From Oceanobacter sp045430275 (GTDB taxonomy: Bacteria > Pseudomonadota > Gammaproteobacteria > Pseudomonadales > Oceanobacteraceae), in assembly GCA_045430275.1 (NCBI GenBank), contig JAILXU010000005.1:62001-126000 (forward strand): 64,000 nucleotides of DNA, in the 5' to 3' direction. Below are positions 23,191 through 30,585 of this stretch, piece by piece. The notes under the pieces were generated by a model. That model did not search any database. It was not told the origin of the DNA and was given only the letters and a program-made list of their open reading frames with translations. The position numbers and the translations under genes are program-made. How positions within the stretch are numbered: position 1 is the first letter of the stretch; each line of letters opens with the position of its first letter.

Positions 23191-23804
23191 TGGCCTTGGA
23201 AATAATGATGACCAAGACCCCCAGTGGCCTGTTGCCGGTCATTCCGTTCGACCAGAGCAAGTACGACGGCATCAAGATGGGTGAGACCGTCAAGGTCACA
23301 CTGACTGCCCAGAGTGAGCGGCATATCCGGTTTCACAACCTGTACTTCGGGGGCCTGCTGGAGCTGGCTGCTGACTATTTTGAGCCGCGAGGTGGGCTGG
23401 TCAGCAGGGAAGAGCGCGAGTTTCTGAAGAACTTCATTCGTTTTTTGGAGCATGCGGCAGGCGCTGAGCAGCCGGGGTTGCGCCGGGCCTATGGCAAATT
23501 CATGGCAACGGCAAGAGCAAGCAGGGCCTCAAAAGTGGCTCAACCAGAGCTGAAGCGCCATGAGCTGATCGACGAACTGCACAGGTGGGTGAAAGAAGAA
23601 TCCGGCCTGTACGACGTGATCGAGACGCCGTCTGGCTGCCATAAGCGCCTGGGTTCGATCCGGTTCAACCGGATGTCGGAAGAAGAGTTCGATGTGTTTT
23701 TCCGTGGTGCTTACAACGTGATCTGGCGGTTCCTGCTGAGCCGCAAGTTCAAGACTCAGGAAGAGTTCGACAACATTCTGAACCAACTAATGGCGGTGGC
23801 GTGA
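23190..23804 (+). CDS. DUF1367 family phage protein
   Basis: About 204 residues; the ATG overlaps the previous stop (GTGATG). GLLPVIPFDQSKYDGIKMGETVKVTLTAQSERHIRFHNLYFGGLLELAADYFEP matches the DUF1367 pattern (K-x-G-x-x-x..RN-x-RFHxxFFALL). These proteins occur in the nin-like region of lambdoid phages. The role is unknown. The C-terminus adds a helical Glu/Phe-rich part. Confidence 0.75.
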   Translation: MALEIMMTKTPSGLLPVIPFDQSKYDGIKMGETVKVTLTAQSERHIRFHNLYFGGLLELAADYFEPRGGLVSREEREFLKNFIRFLEHAAGAEQPGLRRAYGKFMATARASRASKVAQPELKRHELIDELHRWVKEESGLYDVIETPSGCHKRLGSIRFNRMSEEEFDVFFRGAYNVIWRFLLSRKFKTQEEFDNILNQLMAVA

Positions 23805-24115
23805 TGCTCCTGAAATCTCCTTCTGTCCGCTCTCCCAAGATCCTGAAGGCCGCCAAGGGTCAGAATTGCACCATGCAGGTTGCTGGCGTGTGCAATCACA
23901 ATCCTGAAACTACTGTGGCCGCCCACCTGGATTCTGAAAACAAGGGTATGGGTTACAAATCGTCGGACCTGTTCACTGTGTTCGCGTGTTCAGCTTGTCA
24001 TGAGTGGCTTGATCGGCACCAAGGCAGTGCCGAAGACCAGCTTTTCTATTCGTTGCGGGCGCTGGATCGGACGCACCGCCAGTTGCACCAGATGGGGGTG
24101 ATCAAATGCGATTGA
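23801..24115 (+). CDS. YbcO-like nuclease-domain protein (DUF1364)
   Basis: 104 residues. LKAAKGQNCTMQVAGVCNHNPETTVAAHL..GKGMGYKSSDLFTVFACSACHEWLD is the DUF1364/YbcO signature with the expected Cys and His residues of an HNH-like zinc site (C23, C31, H33, C63, C66, H67 approximately). YbcO of E. coli prophage DLP12 is the model. It overlaps both neighbours. A DNA-cleaving role in recombination or replication is inferred from the fold. Confidence 0.85.
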   Translation: MMLLKSPSVRSPKILKAAKGQNCTMQVAGVCNHNPETTVAAHLDSENKGMGYKSSDLFTVFACSACHEWLDRHQGSAEDQLFYSLRALDRTHRQLHQMGVIKCD

Positions 24116-24486
24116 AACTGACACCTGAAGAACACATGAACTTTCAGCTAAAACAGGCCGGTGTTGATGCTGTTTCGCAGTACCGGTTTGCCAAAGAAGA
24201 GGTTGGCCCTGGTAAGGGGTTGCGCAAGCGATTGCAGGAATCTGGCCTTAAAGACTGGCGCTTTGATTTTGCCTTACCAGAAAGAATGCTGGCTATTGAA
24301 GTCGAGGGTGGCGGCTGGACTGGTGGTCGTCACACTCGTGGCAAGGGATTTGCCGGGGATTTGCGTAAGTACGATGCAGCCATGCGCCTGGGCTGGACGG
24401 TTTACCGGTGTGACCCGGAAATGGTGCGCTCTGGTCATGCGATAGAGACAGTCAGGCGACTGCTGGAGGTTCGGGATGTCTCGTAA
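24106..24486 (+). CDS. PD-(D/E)XK-type endonuclease, possible junction resolvase
   Basis: 126 residues. KDWRFDFALPERMLAIEVEGG gives the D..E-x-E core of the restriction-like fold, and WTVYRCDPEMVRSG resembles the C-terminal helix. A GGRHTRGKGFAGDLRKYDAA segment follows the active site as in Vsr/DUF559-like nucleases. It sits in the nin-like region where lambdoid phages encode RusA or Rap, so resolvase activity is a reasonable inference. The exact family is not certain. Confidence 0.65.
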   Translation: MRLKLTPEEHMNFQLKQAGVDAVSQYRFAKEEVGPGKGLRKRLQESGLKDWRFDFALPERMLAIEVEGGGWTGGRHTRGKGFAGDLRKYDAAMRLGWTVYRCDPEMVRSGHAIETVRRLLEVRDVS

Positions 24487-25153
24487 CTGCATGCCGCCAG
24501 TCATCAATCCGCGTTCGATATGGTACTGGGCGCACGTTGAGCCGTCAGCGAGTGTGATGGATGCTGCCGTTGAAGCCGGTCGCCTCGGTATTCAGAGACG
24601 GCCGTCTGGCCTGTCTGGCGGCTGGAAGAAGACCAAAGCTGGTCACACAGACTTTGGCGGCTATTCGGACAACTCGTCTGCAATCTGGTGGGAGCAGCAG
24701 CGTATGGATTTGCGTCTGGTTGTCATGCGGCTGCCTACACATCTGCGAGCCATCGGCATGGTGCTGTATGCCGAGTACAGTCGATCAGACCTGATGCTGG
24801 CCCACAACCACATTCATAGAGCTGCAATGCGGATACCGGTTAAGCGCGGGCAGCGCGGCAAAATCTTTGACCTGACGTACTGTGCGCTTTGCCAGTACAG
24901 GGATTCAATCAGCCCAACAATCGAGGGCGGCACGTCTCGTTCGATGCAGCCTGACCTGAAGGCGCTGAAAACCCTGATGGCCGACCGGGGCCGGAGCATT
25001 GAAACCCGGCGCTGGGGTGAAGAATGGCGGGGTGTGTGGGAGTCAATTATTGATGAGATTCGGTCTGCTGACCGGTGTGCCCTGGCCCCCGTAGAGGAAT
25101 GGATTCAGGAGTATTTTGATAAGCGCGATAGGGATTCAAGGATTCCCCAATAA
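24476..25153 (+). CDS. Hypothetical protein in the Q-like position
   Basis: 225 residues, basic, Trp/Arg-rich, with two Cys (CALC, near 140) and a strongly charged C-terminus. It lies between the nuclease genes and ssb, where lambdoid phages often place the late antiterminator. I see no clear Q motif. A Q-like function would fit the terminator-gated late modules further right, but that is a hypothesis. Confidence 0.5.
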   Translation: MSRNCMPPVINPRSIWYWAHVEPSASVMDAAVEAGRLGIQRRPSGLSGGWKKTKAGHTDFGGYSDNSSAIWWEQQRMDLRLVVMRLPTHLRAIGMVLYAEYSRSDLMLAHNHIHRAAMRIPVKRGQRGKIFDLTYCALCQYRDSISPTIEGGTSRSMQPDLKALKTLMADRGRSIETRRWGEEWRGVWESIIDEIRSADRCALAPVEEWIQEYFDKRDRDSRIPQ

Positions 25154-25193
25154 CTCCCGGCGAAAGCGCTGGGCAATAGCAGAGTAGAAACGT

Positions 25194-25757
25194 ATGAGCA
25201 GATCAGTAAACAAAGTTACCCTCATCGGCACCTTGGGCCGCGATCCTGAAGTCCGGCACATGCCCAATGGCAACGCTGTGGCCAATCTGTCACTGGCCAC
25301 CGATGAGAGCTACAACGACCGCCAGACCGGCCAAAAAGTCGAGCAGACTGAATGGCATCGTATTACGGTCTACGGCAAATTAGCCGAAATCGCGCAGCAG
25401 TACTTGAAGAAAGGCGCTCGCGTCTACTTCGAGGGCAAGCTGCGTACCCGTGAGTGGGAGAAGGACGGCGTCAAGCGATACACCACCGAAATCATTGCTA
25501 ACGACATGCTCATGTTGGATGGCCGTGGTGGTGACGCCAGCAGTGGTATGGGCGGTGGCTATCAACATCCACAAAGCGCTGCCAGTATGATGAATCCGGC
25601 CTCAAACATGGGCGCTGCGGCACCACAAGGTGGACAAGGGGGCTATGGACAAGCTCCTCAGCAGCCCACTCAAGCATCAGGTGGTTATCAGCAACCGGCT
25701 CAAACACCGCCGCCTGTCAATAACTTCAACGACTTTGACGACGATATTCCGTTTTAG
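25194..25757 (+). CDS. ssb: Single-stranded DNA-binding protein
   Basis: 187 residues. The OB fold is clear (VNKVTLIGTLGRDPEVR, ATDESYNDRQTGQKVEQTEWHRI, YGKLAEIAQQYLKKGARVYFEGKL), then a Gly/Gln-rich linker and the acidic tip DDDIPF that recruits partner proteins. It coats ssDNA during phage replication and recombination. Its stop overlaps the convergent XRE gene by four bases. Confidence 0.96.
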   Translation: MSRSVNKVTLIGTLGRDPEVRHMPNGNAVANLSLATDESYNDRQTGQKVEQTEWHRITVYGKLAEIAQQYLKKGARVYFEGKLRTREWEKDGVKRYTTEIIANDMLMLDGRGGDASSGMGGGYQHPQSAASMMNPASNMGAAAPQGGQGGYGQAPQQPTQASGGYQQPAQTPPPVNNFNDFDDDIPF

Positions 25758-26080
25758 GAATTAATTAGATTTAAGATACCTCCGACTATCTGATCAATTC
25801 GCCTCCTGGTTGGTGTCGATTGCTTCATGTAGTCGGTCATCCAAGGTGTTATATTTTCAGTGTCGATGTGGATGTACCCGTCAAAAAAAGAGCACACCGG
25901 AATCCCGATAATTTCGGATATTTTTTGTATCTGACTAAAAGAATATTCAGCGGTGCCTGTCTCAACTCGTCCTATGTGCTGTCTACTGCATCCCAATTCG
26001 GATGCCAGATCCTGTTGGCGCATATTCAAGATTCCCTCCCTGATCCGCTTAAACCTCAAGCCGTTATCAGTTCGGTTCAT
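25754..26080 (-). CDS. XRE-family regulator (second phage repressor-like protein)
   Basis: The start is set at the ATG at 26080 (AGGT 5 bases upstream); a longer frame would begin inside an operator. The 108-residue product has a Cro/C1-type HTH (MRQQDLASELGCSRQHIGRVETG) and a small C-terminal part. It is transcribed toward ssb and away from the late region. Paired palindromes just upstream suggest autoregulation and control of the rightward genes. Confidence 0.85.
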   Translation of the reverse strand: MNRTDNGLRFKRIREGILNMRQQDLASELGCSRQHIGRVETGTAEYSFSQIQKISEIIGIPVCSFFDGYIHIDTENITPWMTDYMKQSTPTRRRIDQIVGGILNLINS

Positions 26081-26108
26081 ATTTAACCTGTTACATGTTT
26101 TTACAATT

Positions 26109-26165
26109 TGCTCACCAGTGAGCATTGGGCGAGTAAATAAGTACCCTGATGCTCATCTGTGAGCA
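26109..26165. promoter_or_regulatory. Paired operators TGCTCA-N4-TGAGCA
   Basis: tgctcaccagtgagca (26109-26124) and tgctcatctgtgagca (26150-26165) share 6-bp inverted arms and lie 41 bases apart centre to centre, about four helical turns. They fall between the XRE gene and the rightward 66-residue gene, suiting cooperative dimer binding. A further inverted repeat TATGTC-N9-GACATA lies at 26191-26211. Confidence 0.75.
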
Positions 26166-26229
26166 CAACAAATCTCCAAAAACAATACGATATGTCTCAG
26201 TGTAGGACATACCAAGGAGACAGGGATAC

Positions 26230-26430
26230 ATGGGTGATATCGCACAACAGGAGTCAGGAGCCGGAGTGCGCCTGGTAGGATTAACGGATGACGCCGCAGT
26301 ACTGGAAGTTGGCGGTAAATTGCAAGAAATCCCCCTGGATCAGGGGGAAAGGATTATTAAGCTGCTGTCAGGGAGTGACGCCAGTTGGTTTAGATTGGGA
26401 GTCCACGTCGGGATGATGCTGGCTGGCTAA
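26230..26430 (+). CDS. Small phage protein downstream of the paired operators
   Basis: 66 residues, acidic, beta-prone (VRLVGLTDDAAVLEVGGKLQEIPLD) with a hydrophobic C-terminal end (LGVHVGMMLAG). AAGGAGA lies about 10 bases upstream. It is the first gene rightward of the second regulator's operators. No family recognised. Confidence 0.55.
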   Translation: MGDIAQQESGAGVRLVGLTDDAAVLEVGGKLQEIPLDQGERIIKLLSGSDASWFRLGVHVGMMLAG

Positions 26431-26654
26431 TCGCTTTGGCCCGATTGAGTAGTACGGGCCTCATCGCGCTGTAGCAACAAAGATCGAGTCCGAAAAACGA
26501 ATCGAACCGAAATCGAAGATTCGAACATTGCTCGAAGAACTGGTCGAAGAAGTCGAAGCGAAAACCGGGGAGCGACTTTGATGCAGGGTGCAGTGGTCGA
26601 TGTCACACCAGCCCGGCGGAACCGGGGAAAAGAAAACCAAAAAGGAAACCAAAA
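26431..26654 (+). other. Intergenic stretch dense in TCGA, possible tiny genes
   Basis: Between about 26480 and 26560 TCGA(A/G) recurs seven or more times, producing a charged reading frame (KIESEKRIEP..ELVEEVEAK) with no normal start codon. Its stop overlaps an ATG at 26581 that could encode 29 residues (MQGAVVDVTPARR..) and run into the next gene. Neither is firmly supported. Confidence 0.3.
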
Positions 26655-26960
26655 ATGTCAAATTTTATGATCACACCAGATCATGCCGCCACTTTAACTT
26701 TTGTCGTGCAGCACCTTGAGGTCTCCAGCGACTACACAGCATTCGGCAGCGCTCAAGCGGCATGGGATGATTCGGAAAAGCACGAAGACTGGGTTGCTGA
26801 GTGGAATGCTCATCGTGACGAAGCGGGAAGCGGCCCGAAGCATGAGTCTGCTGAAGCTGAATTCCTGGCCAGCCTTACTGAGTACACGCCAGCAGAAGTC
26901 CTGAAGGAAGCGGCTGATGGTCAGGACTGGCCGGTTGAGCTTGGATTCGTACGGCGCTGA
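26655..26960 (+). CDS. Hypothetical protein before the late module
   Basis: 101 residues, acidic (about 20 Asp/Glu), with repeated Trp (AAWDD, EDWVAEWNAH, QDWPVEL). The family is not recognised. It is the last gene before the first late promoter-terminator module. Confidence 0.55.
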   Translation: MSNFMITPDHAATLTFVVQHLEVSSDYTAFGSAQAAWDDSEKHEDWVAEWNAHRDEAGSGPKHESAEAEFLASLTEYTPAEVLKEAADGQDWPVELGFVRR

Positions 26961-26981
26961 AATGAAGCGGGGAGCGGCTAG

Positions 26982-27073
26982 CTTGCTATTTTCTGCCAGC
27001 AAGCGCATGATTTCCCCAAACTGACATAAGTACACCTTAAGCCCGGCAGGCCTCTCCTGACCCGGGCTTTTTT
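26982..27073 (+). promoter_or_regulatory. Late control module A: promoter followed by intrinsic terminator
   Basis: TTGCTA (26983-26988) and CATGAT (27006-27011), 17 bases apart, are followed by a terminator (aagcccgg 27039-27046 / ccgggctt 27062-27069, then T run). A CTGGAG ribosome site for the next gene comes right after. Bases 26982-27047 align without gaps to 44240-44305 with 56 of 66 identical. The order promoter, short leader, terminator, gene resembles lambda pR'-tR'. Confidence 0.6.
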
Positions 27074-27090
27074 GCGTCTGGAGTTTGGGT

Positions 27091-27507
27091 ATGACGAAAA
27101 CAGAGCAGGTTGAAATGGCGCTGGAGCATCTGCGCGGAATGCACACTGAGACGATGTTCGTTCGGCTCAAATTGAATCAGGAAAAGCTGCGCGTCTTCCT
27201 CGTTCAGCATATTGAGTCTGGGCAGTTCATCAGCATCAGCTCGAATCACTTGATGTTGGGCCGCACCGATCCGGCATTTTACAGCGATGAACTGGCGGCC
27301 AGTGATGTGCTGTTGTACGTCAAGCCGTCCGCTCGCGGTCGAGGTCTGGCCAAGGCTTCAGTCCAGTCGTTCTTGCGCTGGGCCAGCGAGCGTGGGGCGA
27401 AAATTATCACAGTGGGTCAGAGCACTGGTGTTCAACTTCGCGGTTTCGAGTCTGTCGCTGAAAGCTGTGGCCTGGCTCGCATTGGCTCTGTGTGGGGTGC
27501 TATCTGA
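27091..27507 (+). CDS. GNAT-family acetyltransferase-like protein
   Basis: The ATG at 27091 follows CTGGAG by 7 bases; 138 residues. The acetyl-CoA loop appears as VKPSARGRGLAKASVQSFLRWA (motif A, R-G-R-G-L-A), preceded by DVLLYV strand and followed by GAKIITVGQSTG. It heads the ejection-protein operon. Related podophages also carry such a protein here, as far as I recall. Whether it acetylates a substrate or is a structural relic is unknown. Confidence 0.75.
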   Translation: MTKTEQVEMALEHLRGMHTETMFVRLKLNQEKLRVFLVQHIESGQFISISSNHLMLGRTDPAFYSDELAASDVLLYVKPSARGRGLAKASVQSFLRWASERGAKIITVGQSTGVQLRGFESVAESCGLARIGSVWGAI

Positions 27508-28253
27508 TGTGTGGCGGAAAAGTCGGGCAGGTTGCTGATTCGGTTGGCAGCAAAGTCAGCGATGGTTTGAGCAACATTGATCCGACAACAAAAGATGGTC
27601 TGATCAATCTCGCAACCGGCGGCGTGGGTGGCGGGATGCTGGGGCTTTCAACCTTGTCGGGCGGGCTTTTGGGTGGCGATAAACCGAAGCAAGACGAGAC
27701 GGCAGCGGAAAAAACCAACGCTGCGATTGCTGCAGAGAAGTACAACCTAGCGCGAGATTTGGATTTCGTGCGCGATGAGTACAAGTCTCGTGTTGATCAG
27801 CTGGATTCTGATTCCGCTCGCGGTGCTGCGGTGGGGCGTGCAAATATCGGTGCCCAGGCTTCTGGCGGCCTAGTCGTGAATCAGGCAAAAGCGTCAATGC
27901 GCTCTCGCGGTGTCGGCCCGGATTCCGGGGCGGGCCTTGCCGGTCTGGACTCAATCGCAATGGCAACAGGCGAAGCGTCCGGTCGTGCCGGGGCCGAATC
28001 CGCATTTGCGGTTGACACCATCGCTGGTCATCACAAACAAAACGTGATTGCACAGGCAATCGGTGATCAATCCGTCGCTGTTGCCGGTCTGTCCGACATT
28101 GCTCATCGCGCCAATGCGCAGGCAGCGAGTTCGGCTCAGGCTGCGCACAATTCGCGCGCTGCAACAATGAGTGCCATCGGTACTGGCGCTGGGCTTGCGC
28201 TGTCTAGTCCTGCGTCCAAGTGGAAAAACGACAAAGGGGGCGAACAACAATGA
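27507..28253 (+). CDS. Putative internal virion (DNA-ejection) protein
   Basis: 248 residues; ATG 27507 overlaps the previous stop (TGATG). Gly/Ala-rich sequence with an amphipathic or membrane-active stretch (LATGGVGGGMLGLSTLSGGLLGG) and a helical Ala-rich middle (AGRAGAESAFAVDTIAGHHK). Ala/Gly-rich proteins upstream of the giant virion protein are typical of podovirus internal-core proteins. The assignment is from composition and position. Confidence 0.6.
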   Translation: MCGGKVGQVADSVGSKVSDGLSNIDPTTKDGLINLATGGVGGGMLGLSTLSGGLLGGDKPKQDETAAEKTNAAIAAEKYNLARDLDFVRDEYKSRVDQLDSDSARGAAVGRANIGAQASGGLVVNQAKASMRSRGVGPDSGAGLAGLDSIAMATGEASGRAGAESAFAVDTIAGHHKQNVIAQAIGDQSVAVAGLSDIAHRANAQAASSAQAAHNSRAATMSAIGTGAGLALSSPASKWKNDKGGEQQ

Positions 28254-28729
28254 TGCTTGGCCTTTCAGGCGTCGCAGCAAATGCTACTAAACAGCATGCG
28301 ACAAAATTGGAATCGACAAATCCTGAGATTGAAGCGATCAGCAAGCCCGACCACATCAACCCGTCCGACTACAGCTCTGCTGACGGTCTGAATGCTGCCG
28401 TGCTGCGTACTGACTGGGAAAATTTCTCAGAAAACGACGTGCCTTACATCATGCAGTTTGCCGAAGACATCACCAGTGGACGGACGGTGACGAATGCCGT
28501 TGATCAGGCTGCTGACAATATCGACCGGGGTTTCGGGCTTGCCGAGGCGTCCATGCAGCGTCGTGACGAGGGTTTTGGCCTGGCACTGACGGATGCTCAA
28601 AAGGCCAACAGGGAATCTGATCTGAAGCGAAGCGCTGCGCTGGCTAAAGTGGACGCAATGAATAATGCCCGGACGGCAGGCAAAGACCGGGAAATGGCAC
28701 AGCTATCAGGCAGCTATACAGGAGGCTGA
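28250..28729 (+). CDS. Putative internal virion protein, small
   Basis: 159 residues; the ATG overlaps the previous stop as ATGATG. Helical, polar, with a repeated DEGFGLALTD/DRGFGLAEAS motif around 95-120. It lies in the block of small genes before the large ejection proteins. No family recognised. Confidence 0.55.
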   Translation: MMLGLSGVAANATKQHATKLESTNPEIEAISKPDHINPSDYSSADGLNAAVLRTDWENFSENDVPYIMQFAEDITSGRTVTNAVDQAADNIDRGFGLAEASMQRRDEGFGLALTDAQKANRESDLKRSAALAKVDAMNNARTAGKDREMAQLSGSYTGG

Positions 28730-28730
28730 T

Positions 28731-28970
28731 ATGGGATATGGACTGGTAAACGTCCAGCGCGGGCTGGATCAAGAAGCCAAGGCAGGGCTGGCTGACGCTG
28801 CGTCTCTGGAGCAGCAGAGGGAAATGACGAACGATCAGCTGGAGCAGGCTGATAAAGCGGGGAAAATGAACTCAATGGCAACCGGTGCAGGGCTTGGATT
28901 TGCTGTCGGTGGGCCGGTTGGCGCTGGAGTTGGTGCCGCTGCGGGTTATCTTCTGTACGACTTTTTGTGA
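28731..28970 (+). CDS. Small glycine-zipper protein
   Basis: 79 residues starting MGYGLVNVQRG, with AGGAGG upstream. The C-terminal TGAGLGFAVGGPVGAGVGAAAGYLL is a glycine-zipper membrane segment like those in proteins inserting into envelopes. A role in forming the DNA-ejection conduit is possible by analogy. Confidence 0.6.
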   Translation: MGYGLVNVQRGLDQEAKAGLADAASLEQQREMTNDQLEQADKAGKMNSMATGAGLGFAVGGPVGAGVGAAAGYLLYDFL

Positions 28971-28983
28971 GTGTGAGGCTGTT

Positions 28984-30573
28984 ATGAGTGGTGGATTAAG
29001 CACGGCCAATTTCATGAGTGGTCTGGCCAATGGTTTAAATACTGGGATGGGCCTGATTGACGCCCGGCGTCGTCACGAGCGTGAAGACAAGGCTGCCGAG
29101 AGGGCTGACAAAGAGTTTGCGCGCAAAGAAGCGCTGTGGGGCCAGCAAGACGAGCAGTTTGCACGCCAAGAAACTGAATGGCAGCAGCAGCAGGATGACC
29201 GGACGACAAGGAATGCACGAGCTGGCAGGGAGTTCGAGCGAAAGGAAGATCTGTGGAAACAACAAGATAAGCAGATCCAGCGTCAGGAGTTGCTGAGTAA
29301 GCGTCAGGACACTCAGTGGCAGCAGCAGCAGGATGACCGGAAGAAGAAGGAAAGTATGGCGGAGTTGCAGCGTGATCTGGTTGCGATGCGCCAAGGCTTG
29401 ATCAAGCCGGATGCTGATTTCTACGGCAAGCATTCCTCTCTTGGAGTCCAGCGGCTTGGTGATCCGCAATGGCGAGCGCAGTCGCTGGATTCCGGTCGAT
29501 CGGTGCTCGGTGCTCTGGATGAGTTCAATAGCGGCGGTCAAATGGGCCAGCAGTCACTGACGGCGATTGGCAAATTGATTCAACCGCAACTGGATCAGCG
29601 CACCGGTTCCGACGGTCTCAAGCGCCAGTTGAGTGGTCTGCGGCGGCTGCCGGACGGGCGCATTGCCATGGAGTTGGCGGTTACAGGCAAGGACGGCAAG
29701 GTGTACAAGGCACCGGTGACAAAAAACGGCACGGCAGGTGGTGATGACCAGGTTATCACACTGACGCCAGATCAGTTGGAGGAATGGGCAGAAGTCGGTC
29801 TTCATCGTGCCAACGCTGCATACCTGGTTGATCAGGCCGGTGGTGATAGCAAGGTGCTGGCCGACCGGCTGCACAAAATCTACTTCGGCAAGTCGCTGGA
29901 GCCGAAGGCCGAATACTCATACAAGCAGGGCTATGATCAGAGCGGCAATAAAACCCTGTACCAGTTTGATGGACGTGGTGGTGCTACGCAGGTTGGTGGC
30001 AGCGCTGCGCCGGACGGCAAAAACAGAGACAAGATGGCGGCCAATGACAAGGTGTTGTGGGATGCCATGGCACAGTACCAGAAGGATGCCGTCACAGACC
30101 CACAAGCTGCCGCTGATGCCCTGGCGAATACAATCGGCGTGCCATCGCCGGTGATTCTTGGTGCTATGAGCGGCAAGCGCAGAAGTGGTGACTATTCGCC
30201 GCTCACATACGCTGAGCTGAACGAGTACATCGTCAACACTGAGCGCGGACTGGATGCTGCTGACAGACGGATGAGGCAGGAGCGGGCGCAGGCTGCTGCC
30301 AGATCGTCTCCTGCTGCACCGCCTCATCCCGAAATGATCGACCCCTTGTATCCCGATGCTGCACGCCAGCGCACTGAGGCGAACCAATCAACGGGTATTC
30401 CGGCTCAGGCACCGCGCACGAATCCCCGCGAGCAGAAGCGGGACGAACTCCAGCGTCAGCTCGATAATGCAAAAACCCCAGAAGAGCAGCAGGCAATCAT
30501 CAAAAAGATGGCTGGTCTTGCATCCTCCCAAACCACACCTTCATCCGACGCCGACCAACTGGCCTCTTTCTAA
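28984..30573 (+). CDS. Coiled-coil internal virion/ejection protein
   Basis: The ATG at 28984 gives 529 residues. Residues about 25-130 form a Gln/Arg/Glu-rich helix with two near-repeats ending in WQQQQDDR (about 60-75 and 108-123). A mixed middle domain and a Pro/Ala-rich linker follow, then a short helical C-terminus. It directly precedes the giant protein gene, like the penultimate internal-core protein of other podoviruses. Function is inferred by position. Confidence 0.6.
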   Translation: MSGGLSTANFMSGLANGLNTGMGLIDARRRHEREDKAAERADKEFARKEALWGQQDEQFARQETEWQQQQDDRTTRNARAGREFERKEDLWKQQDKQIQRQELLSKRQDTQWQQQQDDRKKKESMAELQRDLVAMRQGLIKPDADFYGKHSSLGVQRLGDPQWRAQSLDSGRSVLGALDEFNSGGQMGQQSLTAIGKLIQPQLDQRTGSDGLKRQLSGLRRLPDGRIAMELAVTGKDGKVYKAPVTKNGTAGGDDQVITLTPDQLEEWAEVGLHRANAAYLVDQAGGDSKVLADRLHKIYFGKSLEPKAEYSYKQGYDQSGNKTLYQFDGRGGATQVGGSAAPDGKNRDKMAANDKVLWDAMAQYQKDAVTDPQAAADALANTIGVPSPVILGAMSGKRRSGDYSPLTYAELNEYIVNTERGLDAADRRMRQERAQAAARSSPAAPPHPEMIDPLYPDAARQRTEANQSTGIPAQAPRTNPREQKRDELQRQLDNAKTPEEQQAIIKKMAGLASSQTTPSSDADQLASF

Positions 30574-30585
30574 CCGGATAATCTC

